Assembly (NCBI RefSeq): GCF_002240225.1
Contig: NZ_CP022584.1
Coordinates: forward strand, 1,178,001-1,242,000
DNA: 64,000 nt
From: Paenibacillus physcomitrellae
GTDB lineage: Bacteria; Bacillota; Bacilli; Paenibacillales; Paenibacillaceae
Reading direction: 5' to 3'
Both the position numbers and the translations under genes were made by a program. Shown in pieces: positions 23,753 through 32,846 of this stretch. The notes beneath the pieces were generated by a model. The model ran no database searches, was not told where the DNA came from, and saw only the letters and a program-made list of their open reading frames with translations. How positions within the stretch are numbered: the first letter of the stretch is position 1; each line of letters opens with the position of its first letter.

Positions 23753-25411
23753 TTAATCCTTGCTGATCCGGCTGCGGTCACGCGGTTTGTTGAAGGACGG
23801 GCGTGATTTGGCATACATCACCGGCATACGGAGCACAACGGCGGCCATTGCCTTTGCATTAAATGGTATAAACGGCCAGAGGTAGGAAGAGTTAAGCGAA
23901 CGGTGCAGCGTTAGCAGGATGATGAAGAGGGTCACCCCTGCAACAAAACCCGGAATTCCAAATATAGCAACCGTCACGAGCAGAAACAGGCGCACCAGAC
24001 GATTGGCCAGCCCCAGCTCATAACTTGGGGTAGCAAACATCCCGATAGCGGCAACCGCCATATACAGCACCACTTCGTTCACGAACAAACCGGTCTTGAC
24101 CGCAATATCACCGACCAGGATAGCCGCAATCAAGCCCATGGCAGAGGCCAGCGGCGTCGGCGTATGAACAGCAGCCATGCGCATCAGGTCAACCCCGAAT
24201 TCAACCAGAAGAAACTGAGCAATAAGCGGGATTTTGGCCTGAGCTTGCGGGCCTATAAACGATAAGGCCGGTGGCTTGATCTCCGGATGCACGACGACCA
24301 GCAGCCAAAGCGGCAGTAAAAATAATGAAGCGATGATCCCGAAGAAACGGATCCAGCGTAAATAAGTGCCCATAAACGCTGTCTGCCGGTTCTCCTCTGC
24401 ATGCTGGCACAAATCAAAAAAGGTCGTAGGCAAAATCATTACGCTCGGCGAAGTATCTACAAATACGACGACCCTGCCTTCCAGCAGATGAGAGGCAACG
24501 GTATCCGGTCGTTCTGAATATCTAACCAGCGGATAAGGATTCCAGCCTTTATGGATAATAGCTTCCTCCAGCTGTTTATCTGCGAGAGGAATGCCTTCGA
24601 TATCAACGCTGCTGATCTTCTTCTTGAGCTCCTCCACCTGCACTTTATCGACGATATCATCAATATAGGCGATTGAAACATCCATCTCTGTACGCCGGCC
24701 GACCTTCATAATTTCAAAGGTTAAACCAGGATCCCTGAGCCGGCGCCTGACCAGACTGACATTCGTCAGCAGCGTTTCGGTAAAGCCGTCCCTCGCTCCA
24801 CGGACCACTCTTTCCAGGGAAGGTTCCTCGGGATTCCTCACCGGATAAGAACGCGTATCCATTAGAATCGCCGTATCCTCGCCTTCCAGGAACAACACGC
24901 TCATGCCGGATAAAGCCTGTGTAATACATTCGCTTAATTTGTCGGTCGTTGTAACCTGCATATGAGGAATATATTCTTCAAAAAAAGCTTTGACCGCACT
25001 CCCGGATACCGAATCAGGCGTCAAATAGGTCAGCCTTTTCATAATCTCAACAAGGATATTGTCTTTCACAAACGTGGTAATGAGGAAGAAAGCCGCTCTT
25101 CGGCCGGCAAAGGTCATCTCCCGAAAATCAACGTCAAAGCTTTCTCCAAGACCAACGACCTGTTCCAGCGTTTTCTTGGTTGTGAGCAGTTTACGGCTGA
25201 TATTATCGCTGTGTTGCCAATACAATACCGATTCCTGGATGGAATCCGAGGCTTCGTTTTCTTTTTTACGGGAGTCAACCTCTCCGCTTCCAGGTGTTCT
25301 TCCACTGCCGGATTCCTCGGAGCCGTGTCCCGGATCAAAATCAGGGATAAACTCAATGGTCCCTTGTTCTGAATGCTTGGATGATTCCATGTCCGAATAA
25401 CGATCAGTCAT
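23753..25411 (-). CDS. spoVAF: SpoVAF, GerA-type spore germination protein
   Basis: A 552-aa membrane protein. An acidic, Ser/Gly-rich N-terminal stretch (residues about 1-60) precedes the GerA soluble domain (about 65-330, with FVDTSPSVMILPTTFFDLCQ just before the membrane part). The C-terminal half has about five helices and the GerA signature VEFGVDLMRMAAVHTPTPLA. SpoVAF belongs to the GerAA subunit family and is associated with dipicolinate release in germination. The ATG has AGGAGGT nine bases upstream. It directly follows spoVAB; the usual spoVAC-AD-AE genes are missing between them. Confidence 0.92.
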   Translation of the reverse strand: MTDRYSDMESSKHSEQGTIEFIPDFDPGHGSEESGSGRTPGSGEVDSRKKENEASDSIQESVLYWQHSDNISRKLLTTKKTLEQVVGLGESFDVDFREMTFAGRRAAFFLITTFVKDNILVEIMKRLTYLTPDSVSGSAVKAFFEEYIPHMQVTTTDKLSECITQALSGMSVLFLEGEDTAILMDTRSYPVRNPEEPSLERVVRGARDGFTETLLTNVSLVRRRLRDPGLTFEIMKVGRRTEMDVSIAYIDDIVDKVQVEELKKKISSVDIEGIPLADKQLEEAIIHKGWNPYPLVRYSERPDTVASHLLEGRVVVFVDTSPSVMILPTTFFDLCQHAEENRQTAFMGTYLRWIRFFGIIASLFLLPLWLLVVVHPEIKPPALSFIGPQAQAKIPLIAQFLLVEFGVDLMRMAAVHTPTPLASAMGLIAAILVGDIAVKTGLFVNEVVLYMAVAAIGMFATPSYELGLANRLVRLFLLVTVAIFGIPGFVAGVTLFIILLTLHRSLNSSYLWPFIPFNAKAMAAVVLRMPVMYAKSRPSFNKPRDRSRISKD

Positions 25412-25457
25412 TGCTCAATTACCTCCTGCCTAAATCTGTTCAGAAACTTGTCGCGGG

Positions 25458-25892
25458 TTAGGGATGATAGATAAACCAATCGTAGAAGGAACCGGCGACT
25501 TTACCAAATACCATGGCAAGCAGCAGCAGAAACAGATACCGCTGAAGCCGCACCCTCTTGGCTAAAATCGGCAGCACATTAAGCACTTCCGTCAAAGCGG
25601 CTGCCAGCATGCCTACAAAAATACCATTAAACAATCCCACCAAGGCGGGCACCGGCTTCCAAGCGATATAGAACTTCCAGTTCCAAAAGTCGGCAAAAGT
25701 GCCGAACAGGGAACCCGCGATCATGGCTCCCTCATACCAATGGACCCTGGGATAAGTCCGGGTGAGCTGAGCCAGCCTTGGAACGATGTCAAGAACGACA
25801 AACAAGGCGACCACGCCGGCCCCGACTGCCGTTCCTCCAGCCAGCCCCAGGAAGGCCAGACAGACCGTCTGGACGATTTGCGGTACCATCAT
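25458..25892 (-). CDS. spoVAB: Stage V sporulation protein AB
   Basis: A 144-aa membrane protein with about four hydrophobic helices, including GLAGGTAVGAGVVALFVVLD and GLFNGIFVGMLAAALTEVLN, as in SpoVAB. SpoVA proteins load dipicolinic acid into the forespore and release it in germination; the exact part of AB is not settled. The start ATG overlaps the spoVAA stop (ATGA), with GGAGGGG seven bases upstream. Confidence 0.9.
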   Translation of the reverse strand: MMVPQIVQTVCLAFLGLAGGTAVGAGVVALFVVLDIVPRLAQLTRTYPRVHWYEGAMIAGSLFGTFADFWNWKFYIAWKPVPALVGLFNGIFVGMLAAALTEVLNVLPILAKRVRLQRYLFLLLLAMVFGKVAGSFYDWFIYHP

Positions 25893-26584
25893 AGGCCATC
25901 CCCTCCCCTGGTCTCTTTTTCCTTCCCAATCCCCGCCTCTTCCCTCGTTGTCAGCTTGCTTTCCTTACGGTGAATCTTTTTGTACTCTTCGGTAATTACA
26001 TAATGGTCCATATTCTCCTGATACAGAAACATTTCAACCTCAAGCGGGGTAGGCTCCTCGTTCCATTTTTTTCGAAACAGATGATTAAAGAAGAGGATCA
26101 TGCCCAGTCCTATGCCGAGCGAATAAGTAGTTTGAAACAGATAGGGATGGTCATCGTGCCTTCCCGTAATCATCTCAACGATATGGACGATGACCTCTGG
26201 CATGCTTACATCGGCATGGAAATTCATGATGGTTAGCATGGAGCCGAAGAACAGCAGCAGCCAGACTGCAATAAAGAGCAGGATCGAAGGATTGTTCTCC
26301 CGTCCGCTGATCTCCACAAGGGTATGGGGTTCCCCGATGTATTCAATCAGGAGCTCCGGAAACGCTTCGCGGATCACCTGAATCACCCTCATCATATCGA
26401 TGACAATCCGGTTGCCATCCTGTTTGACAGGCTGTTTGACGACTAGCTGCTTTAATTTCTCCTCACAGGAAGCGGGAGCCAGAATCTGGGCAATGTCTCC
26501 AAGGAGAATCCGTGTCCCGTTCATCAGCTTTACATGTTTTCTCAGCCGGATATAGACCAATTCGGTTTCCTTCCCTTGACCCAT
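25889..26584 (-). CDS. spoVAA: Stage V sporulation protein AA
   Basis: A 231-aa protein. A soluble N-terminal domain (about 1-105) begins with YIRLRKHVKLMNGTRILLGD; two membrane helices follow (near 110-135 and 160-185). The C-terminal tail (after EEYKKIHRKE) is charged and longer than in B. subtilis (about 206 aa). First gene of the reduced spoVA operon, with a candidate sigma-G promoter upstream. Confidence 0.9.
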   Translation of the reverse strand: MGQGKETELVYIRLRKHVKLMNGTRILLGDIAQILAPASCEEKLKQLVVKQPVKQDGNRIVIDMMRVIQVIREAFPELLIEYIGEPHTLVEISGRENNPSILLFIAVWLLLFFGSMLTIMNFHADVSMPEVIVHIVEMITGRHDDHPYLFQTTYSLGIGLGMILFFNHLFRKKWNEEPTPLEVEMFLYQENMDHYVITEEYKKIHRKESKLTTREEAGIGKEKETRGGDGL

Positions 26585-26616
26585 TCTTGATCACCTCTTG
26601 CCTGCCTAATTGTCCC

Positions 26617-26646
26617 TAGTATGCCAACCCTTTGCTGACTTTACTC
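26617..26646 (-). promoter_or_regulatory. Candidate sigma-G promoter of spoVAA
   Basis: On the minus strand GAGTAA (26646-26641), 17 bases, then CATACTA (26623-26617). The -10 fits the sigma-G consensus CATNNTA exactly; the -35 fits partly. The spoVA operon of B. subtilis is sigma-G dependent. Confidence 0.55.
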
Positions 26647-26655
26647 TTGTCCGGG

Positions 26656-26710
26656 AAAAATAAAACAGCGCCGCTCAAAGCCGGTTGAACCGGTCTTGAG
26701 CGGCGCTGCA
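26656..26710 (-). terminator. Terminator of spoIIA-sigF
   Basis: On the minus strand a long stem, CAGCGCCGCTCAA pairing TTGAGCGGCGCTG with an inner CCGGT/ACCGG, followed by TTTTATTTTT. It separates sigF from spoVAA. Confidence 0.9.
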
Positions 26711-26764
26711 GTTCGTAAATGATGCGGAATTCTTAGGCAACAGCGCTTATTGGCGACAAGCGTT

Positions 26765-27520
26765 TTATTGGGCGATCTGATCCCGGATATTCTGAAGAAT
26801 CTTCTTCTCCAGCCTGGAAACCTGCACCTGGGAGATACCCAACCTGCTGGCCACCTCGGACTGCGTCTGATCCCGGTAATACCTCAGGTAGACAATCAGC
26901 CTTTCCCTTTCCGTCAGCCCGTCCAGCGCTTCATGAAGCGCCAGCTTGTCAAACCAGCGCTCCTGGGACTCGTCGGCAATCTGATCGATCAGCGTGATCG
27001 GGTCCCCTTCGTTCTCAAATACAGTCTCATGTATGGAGGTTGGAGGTTTGTTGGCCTCCTGGGCAAATACGACGTCCTCCGGTGATACTCCAAGCTCCTG
27101 CGCTACTTCCTTAATGGTTGGCAGACGGCCAAGCGTTTTGGACAGCTCGTCTTTCTTCTTCCGGACTTTGTTGGCCATTTCCTTCAGCGAGCGGCTCACC
27201 TTCAGCGTTCCGTCGTCCCTGAGAAAGCGCTGGATTTCTCCGATAATCATCGGTACGGCATAGGTGGAGAACTTCACATCATAACTGAGGTCAAATTTGT
27301 CCACGGATTTCAGCAGCCCGATGCATCCGATCTGGAACAAGTCTTCCGGTTCGTAGCCGCGGTTCATAAACCGCTGCACTACGGACCAAACAAGACGTAT
27401 GTTGCAGTTCACCAGCGTATCCCGTGCCAGCGTGTCGCCCGACTGGCTGAGGGCGATCAGCCTCTTCACTTCCGAGTCATCCAAATATTCCCTCGGAGTT
27501 TGTTTCAGATCAGCGTCCAT
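26765..27520 (-). CDS. sigF: RNA polymerase sigma-F factor
   Basis: A 251-aa sporulation sigma factor, the first forespore-specific one. Region 2 has YEPEDLFQIGCIGLLKSVDK and FSTYAVPMIIGEIQRFLRDD; region 4 has LTERERLIVYLRYYRDQTQS and the helix-turn-helix SRLGISQVQVSRLEKKIL. SpoIIAB holds it inactive until SpoIIAA is dephosphorylated. It is the last gene of spoIIAA-spoIIAB-sigF, 11 bases after spoIIAB. Confidence 0.97.
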   Translation of the reverse strand: MDADLKQTPREYLDDSEVKRLIALSQSGDTLARDTLVNCNIRLVWSVVQRFMNRGYEPEDLFQIGCIGLLKSVDKFDLSYDVKFSTYAVPMIIGEIQRFLRDDGTLKVSRSLKEMANKVRKKKDELSKTLGRLPTIKEVAQELGVSPEDVVFAQEANKPPTSIHETVFENEGDPITLIDQIADESQERWFDKLALHEALDGLTERERLIVYLRYYRDQTQSEVASRLGISQVQVSRLEKKILQNIRDQIAQ

Positions 27521-27531
27521 AGGGCATCACC

Positions 27532-27984
27532 TTAGTTATACAAAGCTTTCTTGGATTCGATCCTCTTCTTCATCCGGATCTTGGTACCCTGCCCCATTTC
27601 GCTGGTGACGCCAAACTCGTCCATAAAGTTCTCCATGATGGTAAATCCCATCCCAGAACGCTCCAGCTCCGGCTTCGACGTGTAAAGAGGCTGCTGGGCC
27701 AGTTCCAGATCCTCGATACCGCGTCCTTTATCTTCGATTGTCAGCATAATCGTATCTTCTTCAATTTCGGCCGTGATCGTAATGATCCCGTTTGGATCAC
27801 TGTCGTAGCCGTGAATAATGCAGTTCGTTACGGCTTCGGATACGACCGTCTTGAGGTCGGTAATTTCGTCCATCGTCGGATCAAGCTGAGAAACAAATGC
27901 AGCTACAGTGACGCGGGCAAAAGATTCGTTCTCGGACTTGGCGGCAAACTGCAACGTCATAAAATTACGGCTGCTTTCGCTCAT
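27532..27984 (-). CDS. spoIIAB: Anti-sigma-F factor and serine kinase SpoIIAB
   Basis: A 150-aa GHKL-fold protein. The N box ([13 protein letters not shown]), [11 protein letters not shown] and the glycine-rich [14 protein letters not shown] lid form the ATP site. SpoIIAB binds sigma-F and also phosphorylates SpoIIAA. The start overlaps the spoIIAA stop by four bases. Length and motifs match the family closely. Confidence 0.96.
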   Translation of the reverse strand: MSESSRNFMTLQFAAKSENESFARVTVAAFVSQLDPTMDEITDLKTVVSEAVTNCIIHGYDSDPNGIITITAEIEEDTIMLTIEDKGRGIEDLELAQQPLYTSKPELERSGMGFTIMENFMDEFGVTSEMGQGTKIRMKKRIESKKALYN

Positions 27985-28334
27985 AACGCTACCTCCAATT
28001 CCGTAAGTGCTTCTTCTTCCGTGGCATAAATCGGCATGATCTTAAACAAACCGGACATTTCAAACAACCGGTACACAGGCGTATTCACATGGCATACGGC
28101 CATTTGACCACCCTTTTGCTTAATCAGCTTATATCGGCCCAGAATAACGCCAAGACCAGAACTGTCCATGAATTGAAGGGACTCCAGGCTGAGCACCAGG
28201 TGCCGGCAGCGCCCGCGTGCGATTTCCTCATCCAACTGCAGGCGAACTCCGTCGGCCGCATGGTGATCAAGTTCACCGCTGAGCCGGACGATCAGTGTAT
28301 CCCTGCGTGTTTCCAATTCCACATTCACCTTCAT
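27981..28334 (-). CDS. spoIIAA: Anti-anti-sigma factor SpoIIAA
   Basis: A 117-aa STAS-domain protein. The phosphorylated serine lies in [17 protein letters not shown]. When dephosphorylated by SpoIIE it binds SpoIIAB and frees sigma-F in the forespore. It is the first gene of the operon; a candidate sigma-H promoter with a Spo0A-box-like site lies just upstream, and transcription from dacF could also read in, since no terminator separates them. Confidence 0.96.
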   Translation of the reverse strand: MKVNVELETRRDTLIVRLSGELDHHAADGVRLQLDEEIARGRCRHLVLSLESLQFMDSSGLGVILGRYKLIKQKGGQMAVCHVNTPVYRLFEMSGLFKIMPIYATEEEALTELEVAL

Positions 28335-28366
28335 GTCTGTTCACTCTCCTCCCTGTCATGAACACT

Positions 28367-28407
28367 CATTTCTACAAGGCAAAAGGTCATTCCTGCCCGC
28401 CGACAAA
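28367..28407 (-). promoter_or_regulatory. Candidate sigma-H promoter and Spo0A box of spoIIA
   Basis: On the minus strand AGGAATG (28394-28388), 12 bases, then GTAGAAATG (28375-28367), close to the sigma-H consensus. Just upstream TTTGTCGGC (28407-28399) matches seven of nine bases of a 0A box. The spoIIA operon of B. subtilis uses sigma-H and Spo0A-P. Confidence 0.5.
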
Positions 28408-28425
28408 ACTAGAAGAAAACTCCGA

Positions 28426-29613
28426 TCAATCTACAAAAAACAGGCGTGACGTGGTCCGTTTAAACAGCTTCCACCAGCCGGCCTTTTGAATATCAGCAGG
28501 TGCGGTCAACTCAAATTCCTTGAGCACCTTGTCTCCCTGGTACACTACCAGCTTGCCGACCGGCTGACCGGCCTTGATCGGTGCTTTAATTGAATCCGGA
28601 ACAACCACTTTGTGTGTAATGCCTTCCGGGGAGGCCCCTTTTCTCACAAGGATGTTATAGGATTTGTCCGCCGGGATTTCCAGAACCGCCTGCTGGCCTT
28701 TAGCTACCTTCACCCGTCCGATAACTTCCCCGCTCTTGAAGAGAGGCTGCATCGCAAATTGCGAAAAGGCATAGTCGAACATAGCGGAAACTTCCGCATT
28801 CCGCGTCTTCGTATTCGGCTCACCGAGTACAACCGCAATCAAACGCAGCCCGTCCCGCTTTGCAGTAGCCGTCAAACAGAATTTGGCTTCAGAGGTATAA
28901 CCGGTCTTCAGACCGTCGGCTCCGCTGTAGAAACGAACCAGCTTGTTTGTGTTGACGAGCCAGAACGGTTTTTCGCTGTCTTTGCGCAAATAATCCTGAT
29001 AAGCGCCGGTATATTTGGTCATGTATTCATGCTTGAGCAGTTCCCGGCTCATGATGGCAATGTCATAAGCGGAGGAGTAATGATCGGCTGTCGGAAGACC
29101 GTTTGGATTAGAAAAATGAGTATCCTTCAGTCCCAGCTCCTTGGCTTTGTCGTTCATCATTTTCACAAAACCGGCTTCGGTGCCGCCAATGTGCTCCGCA
29201 ATCGCTACAGAAGCGTCATTCCCCGAGGCCATGGCGATGCCTTTCAGCATATCTTCGACCGTCATTTCCTCTCCAGGCTCAAGAAAGATCTGCGAACCGC
29301 CCATGGAAGCGGCGTTTTCACTTGTTTTGACTTTATCAGTCAGCTTTAAAGTGCCTTTGTCCAGTGCTTCAGCCGTAAGCAGCATCGTCATGACTTTGGT
29401 AATGCTGGCAGGAGGAAGCTTCTTATGGCTGTCCTTCTCAAAAATAACCGTGCCCGTATCGGCATCCATCAGAACAGCCGAAGCGGCATTGGCGCCAAGG
29501 CCTGCCGTGGCAGGATCCTGAGTAGGCGAACCGGCCGGAGCCGCATTGCCAGGCGTAGCCATTCCGGCGAATAAGCAGAACGCGAGCGTACAAATTAACA
29601 ACCTTTTCTTCAA
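28426..29613 (-). CDS. dacF: D-alanyl-D-alanine carboxypeptidase DacF
   Basis: A 395-aa secreted penicillin-binding protein with a signal peptide (residues 1-25, ending GNAAPAG). Serine DD-peptidase motifs: SITK at 70-73, SGN at 130-132 and KTG at 236-238; a C-terminal beta domain follows. In Bacillus DacF acts in the forespore and shapes cortex cross-linking together with DacB. The TTG at 29613 is chosen because AAAGGAGGAG lies five bases before it. It stands directly upstream of spoIIAA, as in B. subtilis, with a candidate sigma-F promoter. Confidence 0.94.
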   Translation of the reverse strand: MKKRLLICTLAFCLFAGMATPGNAAPAGSPTQDPATAGLGANAASAVLMDADTGTVIFEKDSHKKLPPASITKVMTMLLTAEALDKGTLKLTDKVKTSENAASMGGSQIFLEPGEEMTVEDMLKGIAMASGNDASVAIAEHIGGTEAGFVKMMNDKAKELGLKDTHFSNPNGLPTADHYSSAYDIAIMSRELLKHEYMTKYTGAYQDYLRKDSEKPFWLVNTNKLVRFYSGADGLKTGYTSEAKFCLTATAKRDGLRLIAVVLGEPNTKTRNAEVSAMFDYAFSQFAMQPLFKSGEVIGRVKVAKGQQAVLEIPADKSYNILVRKGASPEGITHKVVVPDSIKAPIKAGQPVGKLVVYQGDKVLKEFELTAPADIQKAGWWKLFKRTTSRLFFVD

Positions 29614-29656
29614 GGGTACTCCTCCTTTAATAGTGGCAACTCTCATTCTTCTAACC

Positions 29657-29686
29657 TAGTATTCGCCGAAAGTCTGGAAAATATTC
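29657..29686 (-). promoter_or_regulatory. Candidate sigma-F promoter of dacF
   Basis: On the minus strand GAATA (29686-29682), 15 bases, then GCGAATACTA (29666-29657). This follows the sigma-F pattern (GHATA, then GGNNANANTW) except for one base. In B. subtilis dacF is a sigma-F gene. Confidence 0.5.
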
Positions 29687-29709
29687 CTTGTCTCCGCATG
29701 CGTTTATGC

Positions 29710-29761
29710 AAAAAAAGCCGCGCCGGCTCCGCCTTTGATCAAGACGTGAACCGGCACGGCT
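29710..29761 (-). terminator. Terminator of the xerD-deoB-punA unit
   Basis: On the minus strand AGCCGTGCCGG pairs with CCGGCGCGGCT (one mismatch-type G-T position) around a 24-base loop, followed by seven T residues. It lies about 20 bases after the punA stop. Confidence 0.85.
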
Positions 29762-29779
29762 GGTGCGTGCTGTTTTTGA

Positions 29780-30604
29780 TTACATTTGGGGGATAACGGC
29801 CAGAACGAGTCCAAGGAATTTCTCTTTGACCATTTCTGTCGTCTCCATGACTTCATCATGAGACAGCGGCTGATCCAGAATACCTGCCGCCATGTTGCTG
29901 ATGCAAGAGATTCCGAGCACTTCTATCCCCGTATGACGGGCTACAATGACTTCGGAGACGGTAGACATGCCAACGGCATCCGCGCCAAGCGTACGGAGCA
30001 TCCGGATCTCGGCCGGCGTCTCGTAGTTCGGGCCAAGCAGGCCGGCGTAGACGCCTTCCTGAAGCGGGAATCCTTTCCCGGCAGCCACGCTTTTGGCCAG
30101 ATCGCGCAGACGGCGGCTGTACGCTTCGGACATGTCCGGGAAACGTGGTCCAAACGCCGCATCATTGGCACCGATCAGCGGATTGCGGCCGGTCAGATTC
30201 AAGTGGTCGGAGATCAGCATCAGATCGCCAGGCTGGTAGGACGTGTTCACGCCTCCCGCCGCGTTAGTCACGAGCAGTTTTGTAACGCCAAGCTCTTTCA
30301 TCACGCGAACCGGGAAGGCTGTCATTTCCGGGCCATAACCTTCGTACATGTGGAAACGGCCTTTCATCAGGACAACGTCAACGCCGCCAACCGTTCCGAT
30401 CATCAGCTCTCCGGCATGTCCTTCCACCGTGGAACGCGGAAAATGCGGAATGTTCTCATATTGAATCGTTACTGCTTCTTCAATGTAATCCGCGAGGACG
30501 CCCAGGCCGGAACCCAAAATGAGTCCAACCTGCGGAACGCGGTTTGTTTGCTGACGGATATAGGCACAAGCTTCCTGCACCATGCCTTGATTTAATGTGA
30601 ACAT
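29780..30604 (-). CDS. punA: Purine-nucleoside phosphorylase (guanosine/inosine type)
   Basis: A 274-aa trimeric-type PNP cleaving guanosine and inosine to base and ribose-1-phosphate. Visible motifs are GLILGSGLGVLAD, VEGHAGELMIG, MKGRFHMYEGY (phosphate and ribose contacts), TNAAGGVN and GPNYETPAEIRML. It matches PupG/PunA of Bacillus in order: xerD-deoB-punA-dacF. Its product feeds the neighbour DeoB. It starts 30 bases after deoB. Confidence 0.95.
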   Translation of the reverse strand: MFTLNQGMVQEACAYIRQQTNRVPQVGLILGSGLGVLADYIEEAVTIQYENIPHFPRSTVEGHAGELMIGTVGGVDVVLMKGRFHMYEGYGPEMTAFPVRVMKELGVTKLLVTNAAGGVNTSYQPGDLMLISDHLNLTGRNPLIGANDAAFGPRFPDMSEAYSRRLRDLAKSVAAGKGFPLQEGVYAGLLGPNYETPAEIRMLRTLGADAVGMSTVSEVIVARHTGIEVLGISCISNMAAGILDQPLSHDEVMETTEMVKEKFLGLVLAVIPQM

Positions 30605-30634
30605 ATATACAATACCTCTCCTGTCTCGCTGCGA

Positions 30635-31831
30635 TTATTGCAATTCTTTCAAAAAGCTTTGGCCAAGTCCCGTACCTTGAATGCCGAAGTTGTCGGCAAT
30701 CGTGGCCGCCAGATCGGCGTAGGTAGCACGAACGCCAATGCTGCTTCCCGGCTGCTTCAGCGACGGGCCATAGATCAGCACCGGTACATATTCCCGGGTG
30801 TGGTCCGTGCCGGCATGAACCGGGTCATTCCCGTGGTCGGCTGTAATGATCAGCAGATCCTGTTCTCCGGTGGCGTCCATCAGGTCGGGCAGCGCGCGGT
30901 CAAACACTTCCAGAGCCCCCGCATATCCCTTCGGATCGCGGCGGTGACCGTACAAGGAATCAAAGTCCACCAGATTGGTAAAAATCATACCCGAAAAAGA
31001 TTCCGGCAGCAGCTTGAGCGTTTCCTCAATGCCATGCTCGTTGCTTTTGGTCGGATAGGAACGATTGATGCCTTCGCCAGAGAAAATATCATTGATTTTG
31101 CCGACGGATACTACCTCATACCCGGCGTTCTTCAAACCGTTCAGCACGGTGGGTTCCGGCGGATTCACCGCGTAGTCATGGCGGTTCGGCGTACGCTTCC
31201 AATTGCCTGGCGTTCCGACGAACGGCCGGGCAATTACGCGGCCTACGGAATGCTCTGGCTCGAGGGTGAGACGGCGGGCAATTTCACAGGCCCGGTACAG
31301 CTCGTCCAGCGGAATAACCTCTTCATGGGCTGCGATCTGGAACACGCTGTCGGCGGAAGTGTAGACGATAAATGCGCCTGTCCGCATATGTTCTTCGCCC
31401 AGCTCGTCCAAAATTTCGGTTCCTGAAGCGGGTTTGTTACCAATCGTCTTGCGGCCGGTCTCCTGCTCGAAGCGGGCCATCAGATCACGCGGGAAACCGT
31501 TGGGATAGGTCTGAAAAGGGGTCTCAATCTTAAGGCCCATCAGCTCCCAATGTCCGGTCATGGTGTCTTTGCCCGCGGATACCTCCGCCATCTTGCCGTA
31601 GTAGCCCAGCGGCTCAGCTGCAGGCTCTACCGGAGGAATCGGCGCAATGTTGCCTAGGCCAAGCTTGGCCAGGTTAGGCAGCTGCGTTTCCGGATGGGTG
31701 CTTAAAATATGGCCCAGCGTATGGGAGCCGGCATCGCCGAATTTCGGCGCATCAGGCAGCTCGCCGATGCCGACGCTGTCCATGACGATAACGGATATTT
31801 TTCTGAAGCGGGGTTGATGTTGTTGACTCAT
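30635..31831 (-). CDS. deoB: Phosphopentomutase
   Basis: A 398-aa alkaline-phosphatase-fold enzyme converting (deoxy)ribose-1-phosphate to the 5-phosphate. Metal ligands appear in [15 protein letters not shown] (N-terminal Asp) and [20 protein letters not shown] (C-terminal Asp/His set); the phosphorylated threonine lies in [11 protein letters not shown]. It works with PunA in nucleoside salvage. In B. subtilis this gene is drm, in the same order. Confidence 0.96.
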   Translation of the reverse strand: MSQQHQPRFRKISVIVMDSVGIGELPDAPKFGDAGSHTLGHILSTHPETQLPNLAKLGLGNIAPIPPVEPAAEPLGYYGKMAEVSAGKDTMTGHWELMGLKIETPFQTYPNGFPRDLMARFEQETGRKTIGNKPASGTEILDELGEEHMRTGAFIVYTSADSVFQIAAHEEVIPLDELYRACEIARRLTLEPEHSVGRVIARPFVGTPGNWKRTPNRHDYAVNPPEPTVLNGLKNAGYEVVSVGKINDIFSGEGINRSYPTKSNEHGIEETLKLLPESFSGMIFTNLVDFDSLYGHRRDPKGYAGALEVFDRALPDLMDATGEQDLLIITADHGNDPVHAGTDHTREYVPVLIYGPSLKQPGSSIGVRATYADLAATIADNFGIQGTGLGQSFLKELQ

Positions 31832-31900
31832 CTCGTGTCACTCCTTCTGGTAGGTACAAAATGCGATGATTATAGTTATCCCTATGAAATGGCAAACCAT

Positions 31901-32818
31901 TCAGCCTTCGGGTTGTATGTTTGCCCCTGCCGCCCGTGGATGGAATTTGTCGTAGACGGCTTTGATATTGGTTCCTGAACGGTTCAGGTAAGCCTGGGTG
32001 GACGAAATATCAGCGTGCCCCATCAACTCCTGTACCGTCCGCAGATCGGCGCCTCCGCTCAGCAAATGCGAAGCGAATGACGACCTCAGCGTATGCGGTG
32101 TGATTTCAGCCTGGATACCCGCGGCTTGTCCGTATTTCTTGATCGTCTTCCAGAAGCCCTGGCGGGTAATCCTGCCGCCTAACCGGTTCGGAAACAACGC
32201 TTGTTCGTCCTCCTGACCATGCAGCAGGGTTTGTCTCGCTTCCGCTAAATAACGTTCCAGCCACTCTCCCGTGCTGGCCGCAAACGGCACAATCCGTTCA
32301 TGGCTCGTCCCCTCGCCGCAGCGGACAAATCGAAGCCGCACATCGACATCCTGCCGGTTCAGACAAATCAGTTCAGAGACGCGGATGCCAGTGGCATAGA
32401 GGAGCTCTAGCATTGCTTTATCCCGCAGCCCGAGCAGCGTAGACGTATCTGGCATGTCCAGCAGCGCCATCGTCTCCTGCAGCGATAAAGGAGCAGGCGT
32501 CTTGCGCGCCGCTTTCGGCGACTCCAGATGAAGGAATGGATCCTGGCGAATCTGCGATTCGCGCAGCAGATGCTTGAAAAAAGCCCGCAGCGAGACCGAT
32601 GCCCTCGTTACGGTAGAGGAGGCTTTGCCCTGGTCCTTCAGCATGACAAAATATTGCGCCATAACGCCTCTCGTCACCAGATCAGGCGTTTCAATCTCCC
32701 GCTCAGCGAGATATTCGGCGAACTGCTCCAAATCCCGCCGGTAAGAAGACAACGTCGCTTCCGTCAATCCTTTGCGTTCCTCGAGATCGAGAATAAAAGC
32801 GTTGATCCGTTCCTCCAT
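31901..32818 (-). CDS. xerD: XerD-type tyrosine recombinase with altered catalytic lysine motif
   Basis: A 305-aa site-specific recombinase. The SAM-like N-terminal domain is residues 1-100. Catalytic residues visible are Arg146 (ATGIRVSEL), His242 and Arg245 (PHTLRSSFASHLL), His268 (ELMGHAD) and Tyr277 (STQAYLN); the C-terminal VYDKFHPRA is typical of XerD. The usual GKGNKERLVP, with the catalytic lysine, reads CGEGTSHERIVP here. XerCD resolves chromosome dimers at dif. The ATG at 32818 is chosen because AGAGGAG lies ten bases upstream. Order with fur, DUF4227 and deoB matches ripX of B. subtilis, so orthology looks good despite the substitution. Confidence 0.9.
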   Translation of the reverse strand: MEERINAFILDLEERKGLTEATLSSYRRDLEQFAEYLAEREIETPDLVTRGVMAQYFVMLKDQGKASSTVTRASVSLRAFFKHLLRESQIRQDPFLHLESPKAARKTPAPLSLQETMALLDMPDTSTLLGLRDKAMLELLYATGIRVSELICLNRQDVDVRLRFVRCGEGTSHERIVPFAASTGEWLERYLAEARQTLLHGQEDEQALFPNRLGGRITRQGFWKTIKKYGQAAGIQAEITPHTLRSSFASHLLSGGADLRTVQELMGHADISSTQAYLNRSGTNIKAVYDKFHPRAAGANIQPEG

Positions 32819-32846
32819 GCGGTGTCGACTCCTCTCTTCCAGGCTT

